Positions 18,419-25,771 of a stretch of 64,000 bases of DNA are shown one piece after another. Under the pieces are notes generated by a model that saw only the letters and a list, made by a program, of their open reading frames with translations, searched no databases and was not told the origin of the DNA. The stretch's first letter is position 1. Each line of letters starts with the position of its first letter. Location: positions 1-64,000 of the forward strand of contig VGGK01000008.1 in assembly GCA_016868665.1 (NCBI GenBank). Reading direction: 5' to 3'. The stretch is from Chlorobiota bacterium. GTDB lineage: Bacteria > Bacteroidota > Chlorobiia > Chlorobiales > Chlorobiaceae. A program made the translations under genes and the position numbers.

Positions 18419-19132
18419 ATGAGTGAAATCTTTAATGTGTATTGCGATGAGTCCTGTCATCTTGAAAATGATCGACAGAAAGCCATGGTGCTTGGCGCGG
18501 TCTGGTGCCCTTTGGACAAAAGTCGTGAGATAGCTGTCCGTTTGCGTGAGCTAAAGCAGAAACACGGACTGTCTGCACATTTAGAAGTTAAGTGGGTAAA
18601 GGTGTCACCAGCCAAGAAAGCATTCTATCTTGATCTTGTCGATTATTTCTTCGATGATGATGACCTTCATTTCAGAGCCTTGATTGTTCCCGACAAGTCG
18701 CTACTTCACCACGATGCGTTTCCCGGTCAGGATCATGATGGATGGTACTACAAGATGTACTTCGATATGCTGAAGGTCATTTTCAGGCCAGACGCCCGCT
18801 ATCGCATCTATCTCGACATTAAGGACACCCGAGGTGCGCAAAAGGTGGCTGATCTGCATGAAGTATTGTGTAACGACCGCTACGATTTTTCTCGCAAGGT
18901 AATTGAACGGTTGCAACTGGTTCACTCGCACGAAATCGAACAGTTACAGTTGGCTGATTTGCTGATCGGCGCAGTGGGCTACCTGAACAGAGAATTACAT
19001 GGTAATGCTGGAAAAATGGCTATCATCGAGCGGATGCAGCGCCGATCCGGTTATGACCTGACCCGGACGACACTGCTGCGGGAAGAAAAAATGAACATTT
19101 TCCGCTGGCATGCATCGGAGGTGCAGGGATGA
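18419..19132 (+). CDS. DUF3800 protein (RNase H-like fold, unknown function)
   Basis: A 237-residue protein with the DUF3800 hallmark near the N-terminus (VYCDESCH, Asp10-Glu11-Ser12), a central LDIKDTRG acidic segment and the C-terminal LQLADLLIGAVGYLNRE. DUF3800 is thought to adopt an RNase H-like nuclease fold and is frequent in defence islands, but its activity is not established. The ATG at 18419 is chosen because GGAG lies 9 bp upstream; an earlier TTG overlaps hsdS. It overlaps the next gene by 4 bp (ATGA), so the two are translated together. The codon use and position suggest it travels with the hsd operon. Confidence 0.85.
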   Translation: MSEIFNVYCDESCHLENDRQKAMVLGAVWCPLDKSREIAVRLRELKQKHGLSAHLEVKWVKVSPAKKAFYLDLVDYFFDDDDLHFRALIVPDKSLLHHDAFPGQDHDGWYYKMYFDMLKVIFRPDARYRIYLDIKDTRGAQKVADLHEVLCNDRYDFSRKVIERLQLVHSHEIEQLQLADLLIGAVGYLNRELHGNAGKMAIIERMQRRSGYDLTRTTLLREEKMNIFRWHASEVQG

Positions 19133-19629
19133 GTGATGTTCCGGAATGGCTTCCTTCGTTGGTCTATTTCACTGATTATGATGGTGATTGGAACAGGTAT
19201 CTGGACGCCCTGTACGCTTTTTTCAAGCAGGATTTTATTGACAGTAAGCCGTTGTTTCAGGGCAGACGGCTTGGCTTGAAGAGGCATCCGATGACCCACG
19301 GGAAGGAAGCGACGTTCTGGCACATGATTTCAGAAGGGAAGAACGAAGATGATCGGCTTCCCGATTTCAGAAGGTGCGAACGTATTCGTTGGCCAAAGCC
19401 GGTGATTGAACACGATACTGATCCGTCCATCAAGGTTTGGCGCAATCAACGAGGGCGCGAGGAACGGATTTGCCTGTGGCTGATCCCAGAGGATTATCTT
19501 GTTGTGCTTGCTGAACGAGGTGAATACATCCTGCCCTGGACGGCCTATCTGGTTGAACAGCCGCATCAGCAAAGGAAGCTGCAAAGAGAATACGAAGCAT
19601 ATCAACGGCAACAGAGCAGAAAAAGCTGA
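19129..19629 (+). CDS. Unrecognised protein coupled to DUF3800
   Basis: A 166-residue soluble protein that I cannot assign to a family. It is rich in charged and aromatic residues (LVYFTDYDGDWNRYLDALYAFF at the start; RRLGLKRHPMTHGKEATFWHM; ERICLWLIPEDYLVVLAERG) and ends in a Gln/Arg-rich helix. No membrane segment or signal peptide is visible. The 4-bp overlap with the DUF3800 gene suggests that the two form a functional pair (enzyme and accessory or antidote). A different frame remains open and protein-like just past its stop, so the C-terminus may have been shortened by a frameshift. Confidence 0.7.
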   Translation: MSDVPEWLPSLVYFTDYDGDWNRYLDALYAFFKQDFIDSKPLFQGRRLGLKRHPMTHGKEATFWHMISEGKNEDDRLPDFRRCERIRWPKPVIEHDTDPSIKVWRNQRGREERICLWLIPEDYLVVLAERGEYILPWTAYLVEQPHQQRKLQREYEAYQRQQSRKS

Positions 19630-19810
19630 AGCCGCCCCAAAAGGACGGCCTCGTTACTCCTTCCACACATGGTGGATGAGCTATGAAGAATATAAAGATT
19701 TAAACGCCAAAAGCCAATCGTCAATTCCCCATGACTTCGAGAATCTCCCGCCGCTCCGTCGTGGAATGAGTTTGAATTTCGGTATAGAATGGGAAAGATT
19801 GTGGCAACGA
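19630..19810 (+). pseudogene. Possible displaced C-terminal extension or gene remnant
   Basis: Immediately after the 166-residue gene, another frame (+1 shift) encodes a protein-like stretch (RPRYSFHTWWMSYEEYKDLN, then LPPLRRGMSLNFGIEWERLW) up to a terminator. The composition looks coding rather than random. It may be the original C-terminus separated by an indel near 19620, a separate short gene starting at the ATG at 19676, or debris. No family recognised. Confidence 0.3.
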
Positions 19811-19811
19811 A

Positions 19812-19836
19812 CCGGGAATCACTCCCGGCTTTTTTT
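19812..19836 (+). terminator. Rho-independent terminator closing the hsd/DUF3800 operon
   Basis: CCGGGA pairs with TCCCGG around ATCAC, followed by C and seven T. It marks the end of the restriction island's transcription unit. Confidence 0.75.
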
Positions 19837-19925
19837 ATCCCGCCTGAAACCGTATGTTTCGGTTTACATTTTTCCGCTGTTAAGAGAGGTTTTTTTACTC
19901 TGTTTTGTGATCCGTTTTACCTTAA

Positions 19926-20070
19926 GGGCATCCCTATAACGTGTGATGAGCGCACAAAGAGCAAGACGGACGGAGCGGAGAATCCGGAGTGTACACGTAG
20001 TACATGAGGATTTCGAGCACCGACCAACCCGAGCAATCTGAGCGCGCAATAACGTTATAGAGGTACCCTC
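19926..20070 (+). repeat. Structured dispersed repeat, copy 1 (upstream of mtnA)
   Basis: A 145-bp element with terminal arms GGGCATCCCTATAACGT (19926-19942) and, inverted, GGGTACCTCTATAACGT (from 20052-20068), matching at 14 of 17 positions. The interior (about 19961-20028) is nearly identical to copy 2 at 58929-59072, with the shared words GACGGAGCGGAGAA, CCGGAGTGTACAC and GTACATGAGGATTTCGAGCA. The arms differ from those of copy 2 but remain complementary within the copy. It ends 36 bp before the mtnA start. Confidence 0.8.
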
Positions 20071-20105
20071 AACAACCTGAAAACCCTATAATTACAGGCA
20101 CTCTT

Positions 20106-21170
20106 ATGATAGACGCCATTTCCTTTTCGAACGGTACGTTCCGCTACCTCGACCAGCGCTACCTGCCTCTGCAGGAGCTCCATGTCGAAACACGTGATTA
20201 CCGGGAGGCCATCGAAGCCATCAAGACCCTCGCCGTCAGGGGCGCTCCGCTCATCGGCGCATCGGCCGGCTATACCGTCGTGCTCGGCCTCAACGCCTAT
20301 CAGGGCGACAAGGCCGGTTTCCCGGCATATTTCGAAAACCTGATCGCCGAGGTCAACGCATCGCGCCCGACCGCGGTGAACCTCTTCTTTGCAACAAGGA
20401 AAATGCAGGCCGTCTATGACGCAAACTTCGAGGCCGATTCCCTCGAAGCGCTCTTTGTAAAAATGACCGGGGAGGCGCACAAGATCTACAACGACGAGGT
20501 CGATAACTGCGACCGGATAGCTCGCCACGGCGTCGAGCAGCTGAAGCGGGATATGGCCGATGTGCTGAAAACACGCAAACTCAACGTGCTGACCCACTGC
20601 AACACCGGCACACTGGCCTGCTGCGGCATCGGTACAGCGCTTGGCGTGATCCGCCTCGCATACCAGGAAGGACTTATCGAACGGGTGATCTCATCGGAAA
20701 GCCGCCCGCTTCTGCAGGGGCTGCGCCTGACCGCATGGGAACTCGAGCACGACGGCATTCCGTTCGCTTCTATTTCGGACTCCTCTTCGGCAATCCTCAT
20801 GCAGCGCGGTATGATCGATTTCGCCGTGGTCGGCGCCGACCGCATCACGGCTAACGGCGATACGGCAAACAAGATCGGCACCTTTGCCCATGCCATCAGC
20901 GCAAACCACCACGGGATCCCCTTCTACATCGCCGCTCCGGTCTCGACCATCGACATCACCATGTCCGAAGGGTCGCAGATACCGATCGAGGAGCGCAATG
21001 CCGACGAACTGCGCACCATTTTCGGCACGCAGGTAGCCACGCCGACCACGCCGGTGGTCAACTACGCTTTTGACGTTACGCCCGGCACCCTCATCCGCGG
21101 CATCATAACGGAGAAAAAAGCTGTCGTCGGCGACTACGTCAGCGGCCTCGGTGCGCTGTTTTCCAACTGA
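20106..21170 (+). CDS. mtnA: S-methyl-5-thioribose-1-phosphate isomerase
   Basis: Isomerises methylthioribose-1-phosphate to methylthioribulose-1-phosphate in methionine salvage. The 354-residue protein belongs to the eIF2B-alpha/MtnA fold: RGAPLIGASAGY near residue 45, THCNTGTLACCGIGTALG with the catalytic Cys around residue 164, and GADRITANGDTANKIGTF with the catalytic Asp around residue 245. eIF2B-like paralogues acting on ribose-1,5-bisphosphate are the main alternative. Its 5' region contains the structured repeat, which may influence expression. A strong terminator follows. Confidence 0.93.
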   Translation: MIDAISFSNGTFRYLDQRYLPLQELHVETRDYREAIEAIKTLAVRGAPLIGASAGYTVVLGLNAYQGDKAGFPAYFENLIAEVNASRPTAVNLFFATRKMQAVYDANFEADSLEALFVKMTGEAHKIYNDEVDNCDRIARHGVEQLKRDMADVLKTRKLNVLTHCNTGTLACCGIGTALGVIRLAYQEGLIERVISSESRPLLQGLRLTAWELEHDGIPFASISDSSSAILMQRGMIDFAVVGADRITANGDTANKIGTFAHAISANHHGIPFYIAAPVSTIDITMSEGSQIPIEERNADELRTIFGTQVATPTTPVVNYAFDVTPGTLIRGIITEKKAVVGDYVSGLGALFSN

Positions 21171-21198
21171 TCCCTCCACCTGCGGACGAAACAATCGT

Positions 21199-21239
21199 AA
21201 AAAAAAGACCGGAATATCAGACAGTTCCGGTCTTTTTTT
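21199..21239. terminator. Bidirectional-looking terminator after mtnA
   Basis: AAAGACCGGAA pairs with TTCCGGTCTTT, with a run of A before and T after. It separates mtnA from the cbb3 oxidase cluster. Confidence 0.9.
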
Positions 21240-21264
21240 GCCATTCCAGGAAATAAATCCTTTT

Positions 21265-21293
21265 TTGTTAGTACATTTATCTGAACATACGCT
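21265..21293 (+). promoter_or_regulatory. Candidate promoter of the ccoNOQP operon
   Basis: TTGTTA, 17-bp spacer, TACGCT, about 100 bp upstream of ccoN. No convincing FNR-type TTGAT-N4-ATCAA box is seen nearby, so oxygen control, if any, is not visible. Confidence 0.3.
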
Positions 21294-21394
21294 GAATGGC
21301 ACGCAGCGTTCCTGATGGTCATACCCGCTGTTTCAACGCTTTCGGGATCGTTGTCATGCGCTTTTTTCCAGAACAACTATCCGGAGAACGCCTC

Positions 21395-22789
21395 ATGAGC
21401 GAAACAGGATACGATTACAGGGTTGTGCGCGGTTTTGCATTCTCAGCCCTGTTCTGGCTGGTTATCGGTCTTGTCGTCGGGTTGTGGATTGCTTTCGAAA
21501 TGTTCAATCCAGCCCTTAACCTCACCCCATGGCTGAGTTTCGGGCGCCTCAGGGTGGTTCACACCAACGGACTCGGCGTCGGATTCGGGCTGTCCGGCAT
21601 TTTCGCCACGGCCTACTATATGCTGCAGCGCCTGACACGTACGCCATTGCCCTTTCCCGGACTCGCCAGGGCACACCTGTGGGTCTTCAACGCGGCCATC
21701 GCCGCCGCCGCCGTGTCTCTCATGGCGGGCATGAGCACCACCAGGGAATACGCCGAACTTGAGTGGCCGCTTGACGTCGGCGTGGTGATCATGTGGGTGA
21801 TGTTCGCCATCAACGTTTTCGCGATTCTCATCAGGCGGCAGGAAAAACAGATGTACATCTCGCTCTGGTACCTGGTCTCCATGACCGTCACCATCGCGGT
21901 GCTCTATATCGTCAACAACCTCGCAATTCCGCTCAACTTATTCAAATCCTACAGCATCTACGCCGGCGCCAACGATGCGAACGTGGAGTGGTGGTACGGC
22001 CACAACATCGTAGGCTTCATCTTCACCGTGCCTGTGCTGGCGATGTTCTACTACTTCCTGCCGAAAGCCACCGGACTGCCGATCTACAGCCACAGGCTCT
22101 CGATTGTCTCGTTCTGGGCGCTGATCTTCGCCTACCTCTGGACGGGAGCTCACCATCTCATGCTGACTCCGCTTCCCGAGTGGATCCAGACGGTGGCCAT
22201 CGCCTTCAGCATCTTCCTCATCGCCCCGTCGTGGGGTTCGGTAGTCAACGGCTATTACACGCTGCAGGGCAACTGGGATCAGATGCGCACCAACTACCTG
22301 ACCAAGTTCTTCATCCTCGGCATCACCTTCTACGGACTCCAGACCCTTCAGGGACCGTTGCAGGGTCTCCGGACGCTCAACGCCTTCTTCCACTACACCG
22401 ACTGGGTGGTTGGCCATGTGCACATGGGCACGATGGGCTGGGTGACGATGATCATCTCCGCGTCGTTCTACTACATGATTCCGAGGATCACGGGCCGGGA
22501 ACTGTTCAGCATCAAGCTGGCCAACATCCATTTCTGGCTCATTCTCGTCGGCCAGTTCGCCTGGACGGTCACGATGTGGATCGGCGGCATCCAGCAGGGC
22601 GCGATGTGGAAAGCCACCAATCCCGACGGGTCGCTGACCTACAGCTTCCTCGACGGACTGACCTCCCTCTATCCCTACTACCAGATGCGCTTCGTCGCAG
22701 GCATCGTCTATTTCATCGGCATCCTCATCTTCGCCTGGAATATCATCCAGACCGTCAGGCAGGAGCCATCGACCGCCGCAGAAGCCTAA
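21395..22789 (+). CDS. ccoN: cbb3-type cytochrome c oxidase subunit I
   Basis: Catalytic subunit of the high-affinity C-family haem-copper oxidase: it reduces O2 at the haem b3-CuB site and pumps protons. The 464-residue product has about twelve membrane helices with the haem and copper histidines in expected settings (VVHTNGLGVGFGLSG, WWYGHNIVGFIFT, WTGAHHLMLTPLPEW, VVGHVHMGTMGWV). The ATG at 21395 is preferred over upstream starts because GGAG precedes it by 9 bp and the product begins at the family's usual position. First gene of a complete cco cluster. Confidence 0.95.
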   Translation: MSETGYDYRVVRGFAFSALFWLVIGLVVGLWIAFEMFNPALNLTPWLSFGRLRVVHTNGLGVGFGLSGIFATAYYMLQRLTRTPLPFPGLARAHLWVFNAAIAAAAVSLMAGMSTTREYAELEWPLDVGVVIMWVMFAINVFAILIRRQEKQMYISLWYLVSMTVTIAVLYIVNNLAIPLNLFKSYSIYAGANDANVEWWYGHNIVGFIFTVPVLAMFYYFLPKATGLPIYSHRLSIVSFWALIFAYLWTGAHHLMLTPLPEWIQTVAIAFSIFLIAPSWGSVVNGYYTLQGNWDQMRTNYLTKFFILGITFYGLQTLQGPLQGLRTLNAFFHYTDWVVGHVHMGTMGWVTMIISASFYYMIPRITGRELFSIKLANIHFWLILVGQFAWTVTMWIGGIQQGAMWKATNPDGSLTYSFLDGLTSLYPYYQMRFVAGIVYFIGILIFAWNIIQTVRQEPSTAAEA

Positions 22790-22819
22790 CCACCTAACCT
22801 GAAAAAAGGAGCTTGCATC

Positions 22820-23491
22820 ATGGGGATCTATTCAAAACCGGTCGTCTTCGCGGTCATCGCGACGCTGGTCATCCTTGTCGGTACGGTGGTCACGGTGTTC
22901 GTGCCGATGTTCATGCCTTCAACCCAGCCGGTGAGCGCGTATGTCAAACCCTACACGGCCATCGAGCAGGAGGGAAGGGACATCTATATCCGTGAAGGAT
23001 GCCACAACTGTCACACGCAGACCGTGCGCCCGCTCAGAACCGAAGTGCTTCGTTACGGCGAGTACTCCAAGGCAGAGGAGTTTGCCTGGGATCGGCCCTT
23101 CCTTTGGGGATCGCGCAGAACTGGCCCCGACCTGAACCGCGTCGGCGGCAAGTACCCCGATTCGTGGCACTACAAGCACATGCACAGCCCGCAGTCGATG
23201 TTCGCCCTCTCCAACATGCCACCATACGGCTGGCTTGCCGCGAACAGACTCGACACCTCCGAGTCGTTCAGAAAGACGCAGATTCTGGGTTACGGCTATT
23301 CCGAGGACGAGGTTCAGCAGCAGATCGCCGAATACAGAACAAAAGTCACCTCGCCCGATTACGACTCGAAAGCCACGCGTGACGAGGTCACTCCCGAAAA
23401 GCTCCGGGGCGAGCTGACCGAGATGGACGCCATCATCGCCTACATGCAGAAGCTCGGGCGTGACGTCAAGACAATGGAGAGTCAGCAATGA
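22820..23491 (+). CDS. ccoO: cbb3 oxidase monohaem cytochrome c subunit II
   Basis: Membrane-anchored cytochrome c that passes electrons to CcoN. The 223-residue protein has an N-terminal anchor (about residues 8-30), the haem c site Cys61-H-N-Cys64-His65 and the distal ligand Met133 in NMPPYGW. The ribosome-binding site AAAAAGGAG lies just upstream. It overlaps ccoQ by 4 bp. Confidence 0.95.
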   Translation: MGIYSKPVVFAVIATLVILVGTVVTVFVPMFMPSTQPVSAYVKPYTAIEQEGRDIYIREGCHNCHTQTVRPLRTEVLRYGEYSKAEEFAWDRPFLWGSRRTGPDLNRVGGKYPDSWHYKHMHSPQSMFALSNMPPYGWLAANRLDTSESFRKTQILGYGYSEDEVQQQIAEYRTKVTSPDYDSKATRDEVTPEKLRGELTEMDAIIAYMQKLGRDVKTMESQQ

Positions 23492-23649
23492 ACTTTTCGC
23501 AAATAGCCTATGTCGCGTTCACCATTGTGCTTGCGCTTGTGATGGCGGGCATCATGATCTACTACTTCAACCCGAAACGCAAAACGAAGGTCGAGGAACC
23601 CAAATACCGGATGCTCGAAGAAGACGAAAAATATGAGCATCATGACTGA
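23488..23649 (+). CDS. ccoQ: cbb3 oxidase small subunit CcoQ
   Basis: A 53-residue protein found by reading the gap between ccoO and ccoP: a single membrane helix (about 7-27, ending MIYYFNP) and a charged tail ending EEDEKYEHHD. Its position, size and ATGA overlap with ccoO identify it as CcoQ/FixQ, which stabilises assembly of CcoP with the core complex. The tail word PKYRMLEEDE is nearly repeated in CcoS (PKYRMLDDDD). Confidence 0.85.
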   Translation: MNFSQIAYVAFTIVLALVMAGIMIYYFNPKRKTKVEEPKYRMLEEDEKYEHHD

Positions 23650-23688
23650 TTATCAACCGTTCAAGAAACCTGTTACGAGGAGGTTCAT

Positions 23689-24150
23689 ATGAGTGATTCC
23701 GGAATTCCGCATGAGGGTCATAACAAGATCCCCAAGGGATGGATGGCTTTCTTTATCGGAGTAATCATCTTTCTCGTCGTGTATATCGTGCGCTTCACGC
23801 CCGCCATTTCAGGATGGTCTTTCTACAAGAGCTACGAAGAGGAGATGAAAGCCGGAGAAAAAGCGGCTGCATCCGCGCCCGCTGATCCCGGCATGTATAT
23901 CGGCAATGCGGACGCCATCGCCGCGGGCAAGACCGAATATGAGACGAGCTGCGCAGCCTGCCACAAGGCTGACGCCAGCGGCGGTATCGGCCCGAACCTG
24001 AAGGTGGCGCTGAAGTATGGCTCGACTCCCGCCGATCTTTTCGAATCGATCGCCAATGGCCGCCCCAACGGCATGCCTCCCTTCGGACAGCAGCTCGGGA
24101 ACGACAAGATCTACAAGATAGTCGCCTTTATCGAAAGCCTGAAGAAATAG
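23689..24150 (+). CDS. ccoP: cbb3 oxidase subunit III, single-haem form
   Basis: Electron-entry cytochrome c of the oxidase. The 153-residue protein has the CcoP N-terminal domain with one helix (about 17-40, GWMAFFIGVIIFLVVYIVRF), a short linker and one cytochrome c domain with Cys88-A-A-Cys91-His92 and distal Met129 (NGMPPFG). Classical CcoP has about 300 residues and two CxxCH motifs; only one is present here, without sign of truncation, since the domain is complete and the stop is followed by a hairpin. GAGG precedes the ATG. Confidence 0.93.
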   Translation: MSDSGIPHEGHNKIPKGWMAFFIGVIIFLVVYIVRFTPAISGWSFYKSYEEEMKAGEKAAASAPADPGMYIGNADAIAAGKTEYETSCAACHKADASGGIGPNLKVALKYGSTPADLFESIANGRPNGMPPFGQQLGNDKIYKIVAFIESLKK

Positions 24151-24163
24151 GCCCGAAAACCAC

Positions 24164-24188
24164 AGCCCCGGAAACCTGTTCCGGGGCT
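24164..24188 (+). promoter_or_regulatory. Perfect hairpin between ccoP and ccoG, no T run
   Basis: AGCCCCGGAA pairs with TTCCGGGGCT around ACCTG. Without a T run it is an unlikely strong terminator; it probably protects the ccoNOQP message or separates expression of structural and assembly genes. Confidence 0.6.
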
Positions 24189-24197
24189 GATCACTTT

Positions 24198-25337
24198 ATG
24201 CTTTCAACCACACTGTTCAGTACCATGCAGATTGTCTGGAAACGTTACCGGAGAACCGTCGAAATGCTTCAGGCGCTTCTCCTTACCGGCCTGCCTTTCC
24301 TGAAAATCAACGGGCAGAGCGCATTCAGGTTCGACATAGGGGAGCTGAATCTCTACTTTTTCGGCTCCGTCATCAGAATCGGCGACTTCTACCTCATCCT
24401 TGCAGCTACCCTTTTTCTGTTACTGTTCATCTCCGCGGTCACCGTGATCCTCGGCCGGGTCTGGTGCGGCTGGCTCTGCCCGCAGACCGTACTGCTCGAC
24501 CTCACCGAAAACCTGGCATCGCTTTTCGGCAGACAGCACCGCAAAACAGTGCAGAAACTCGTCCTGCTGCCGGTATCGGCGCTGGTGTCGATCACCATGA
24601 TCTGGTACTTCGTGCCTCCGGCGGAGGCCATTCATGGACTTTTTACTTCTCCACTGATCGCCGGATTCTTCATCGTGCTCTGGGTGCTGGTCTGGCTTGA
24701 ACTGGCCCTCCTCGGACGGAAATTCTGCACCACGATCTGCCCCTATGCCATGATGCAGAACACCCTCTTCGACAAGGATACGCTCGTCATCGAGTACGAC
24801 CGGTCGCGTGACTCGACCTGCATGAAATGCGATGACTGCGTGCGCGTCTGCCCGGTCGGCATTGACATCAAGGAGGGGCTGAGCACCAGTTGCATCGCCT
24901 GCGCGGAGTGTATCGACGCATGCTGGCTGAAGAGCAGCAAACGCAACCTGCCCCCCTTCCCGAACTACAAGGGCAAAATCATGCGTCCGAAAACTTTCTG
25001 GCTCGCCGGCATTACCGCTGCCTCGGCCCTGATGGTCGTGCTTCTGTTCGCCATGCGCCCGCCTGTCGAATTCACCCTCAGCCGGATGCAGGAGCCGCTG
25101 CCTTCCGGCCTGAACCGCTATGCCTGGACCATATACAACAACACAGGCCACACACTTGAACTGAACATCGAAGCTGATGGTGACCTCACCCTGATCGGTG
25201 AGCGAACCGTTTCGGTCAAACCATTCGGGGTGGCAAGAAACAAGCTGCTCGTCAGGGCAACCGGAAAACGCGACAAGGTCAGATTGACGCTCACCGGTAC
25301 CGGCATTTCAGTCAGCAGGGAGGCCGGATTCCTGTGA
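24198..25337 (+). CDS. ccoG: CcoG/FixG/RdxA-type iron-sulfur protein for cbb3 assembly
   Basis: Membrane protein with two [4Fe-4S] centres, implicated in Cu(II) reduction for cbb3 assembly. The 379-residue product has several membrane segments, the motif CGWLCPQTVLLDL, and two ferredoxin clusters: Cys208-x2-Cys211-x2-Cys214-x3-Cys218-Pro and Cys232-x2-Cys235-x2-Cys238-x3-Cys242. The C-terminal Ig-like FixG domain follows the last helix (about 275-295). It is shorter than the usual 450-480 residues, mainly at the N-terminus. It overlaps ccoH by 4 bp. Confidence 0.92.
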   Translation: MLSTTLFSTMQIVWKRYRRTVEMLQALLLTGLPFLKINGQSAFRFDIGELNLYFFGSVIRIGDFYLILAATLFLLLFISAVTVILGRVWCGWLCPQTVLLDLTENLASLFGRQHRKTVQKLVLLPVSALVSITMIWYFVPPAEAIHGLFTSPLIAGFFIVLWVLVWLELALLGRKFCTTICPYAMMQNTLFDKDTLVIEYDRSRDSTCMKCDDCVRVCPVGIDIKEGLSTSCIACAECIDACWLKSSKRNLPPFPNYKGKIMRPKTFWLAGITAASALMVVLLFAMRPPVEFTLSRMQEPLPSGLNRYAWTIYNNTGHTLELNIEADGDLTLIGERTVSVKPFGVARNKLLVRATGKRDKVRLTLTGTGISVSREAGFL

Positions 25338-25771
25338 AAGCATTCATCATTGCACTGTACGCCATTTTCCTGATGGCCATGATCAGCGGTCTCGTGGTGG
25401 CTTACCGCAGCTCCGAGGGTCTCGTTGAAACTGATTACTACCTGAAACAGAACAGCTGGTTCCAGGCGAAAACGGAGGAGCGGCGTCTCGGACTCGACAT
25501 CGAAAGACCGGCATCTCTCCGGAAGGGCGAGAATGACCTGACCTTCGTGCTCACCGGGCATGGCGAACCCCTGCGCAATGCCGGAGTGAAGCTGTTTATG
25601 GGCAACGTCTCCACCAGCGATCTGGATGTCACCTGCGCGATGCGCGAAACCTCTCCAGGCACCTACCAGGCGCGGATCACCGTACCATCAAAGGGCAAAT
25701 GGCTGGTCAGAATCGACATCTCCATCAACAAACTCAAAACCAGCAGATCATGGTTCTACGACATCAATTGA
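25334..25771 (+). CDS. ccoH: FixH/CcoH-family protein
   Basis: A 145-residue single-span protein (helix about 3-24) with an exported beta-rich domain, typical of FixH, needed for cbb3 assembly. Signatures include VETDYYLKQNSWF near the N-terminus and the C-terminal RVDISINK-type strand. It starts at a GTG overlapping the ccoG stop and ends in a TTGA overlap with the next gene, so translation runs through. Confidence 0.88.
   Translation: MKAFIIALYAIFLMAMISGLVVAYRSSEGLVETDYYLKQNSWFQAKTEERRLGLDIERPASLRKGENDLTFVLTGHGEPLRNAGVKLFMGNVSTSDLDVTCAMRETSPGTYQARITVPSKGKWLVRIDISINKLKTSRSWFYDIN

Noticed and set aside
19864-20049. Small minus-strand protein (contains GRCSKSSCTTCTLR)
   Set aside because: It is a translation of the dispersed repeat; the same peptide arises from copy 2, so it reflects repeat conservation, not a gene.
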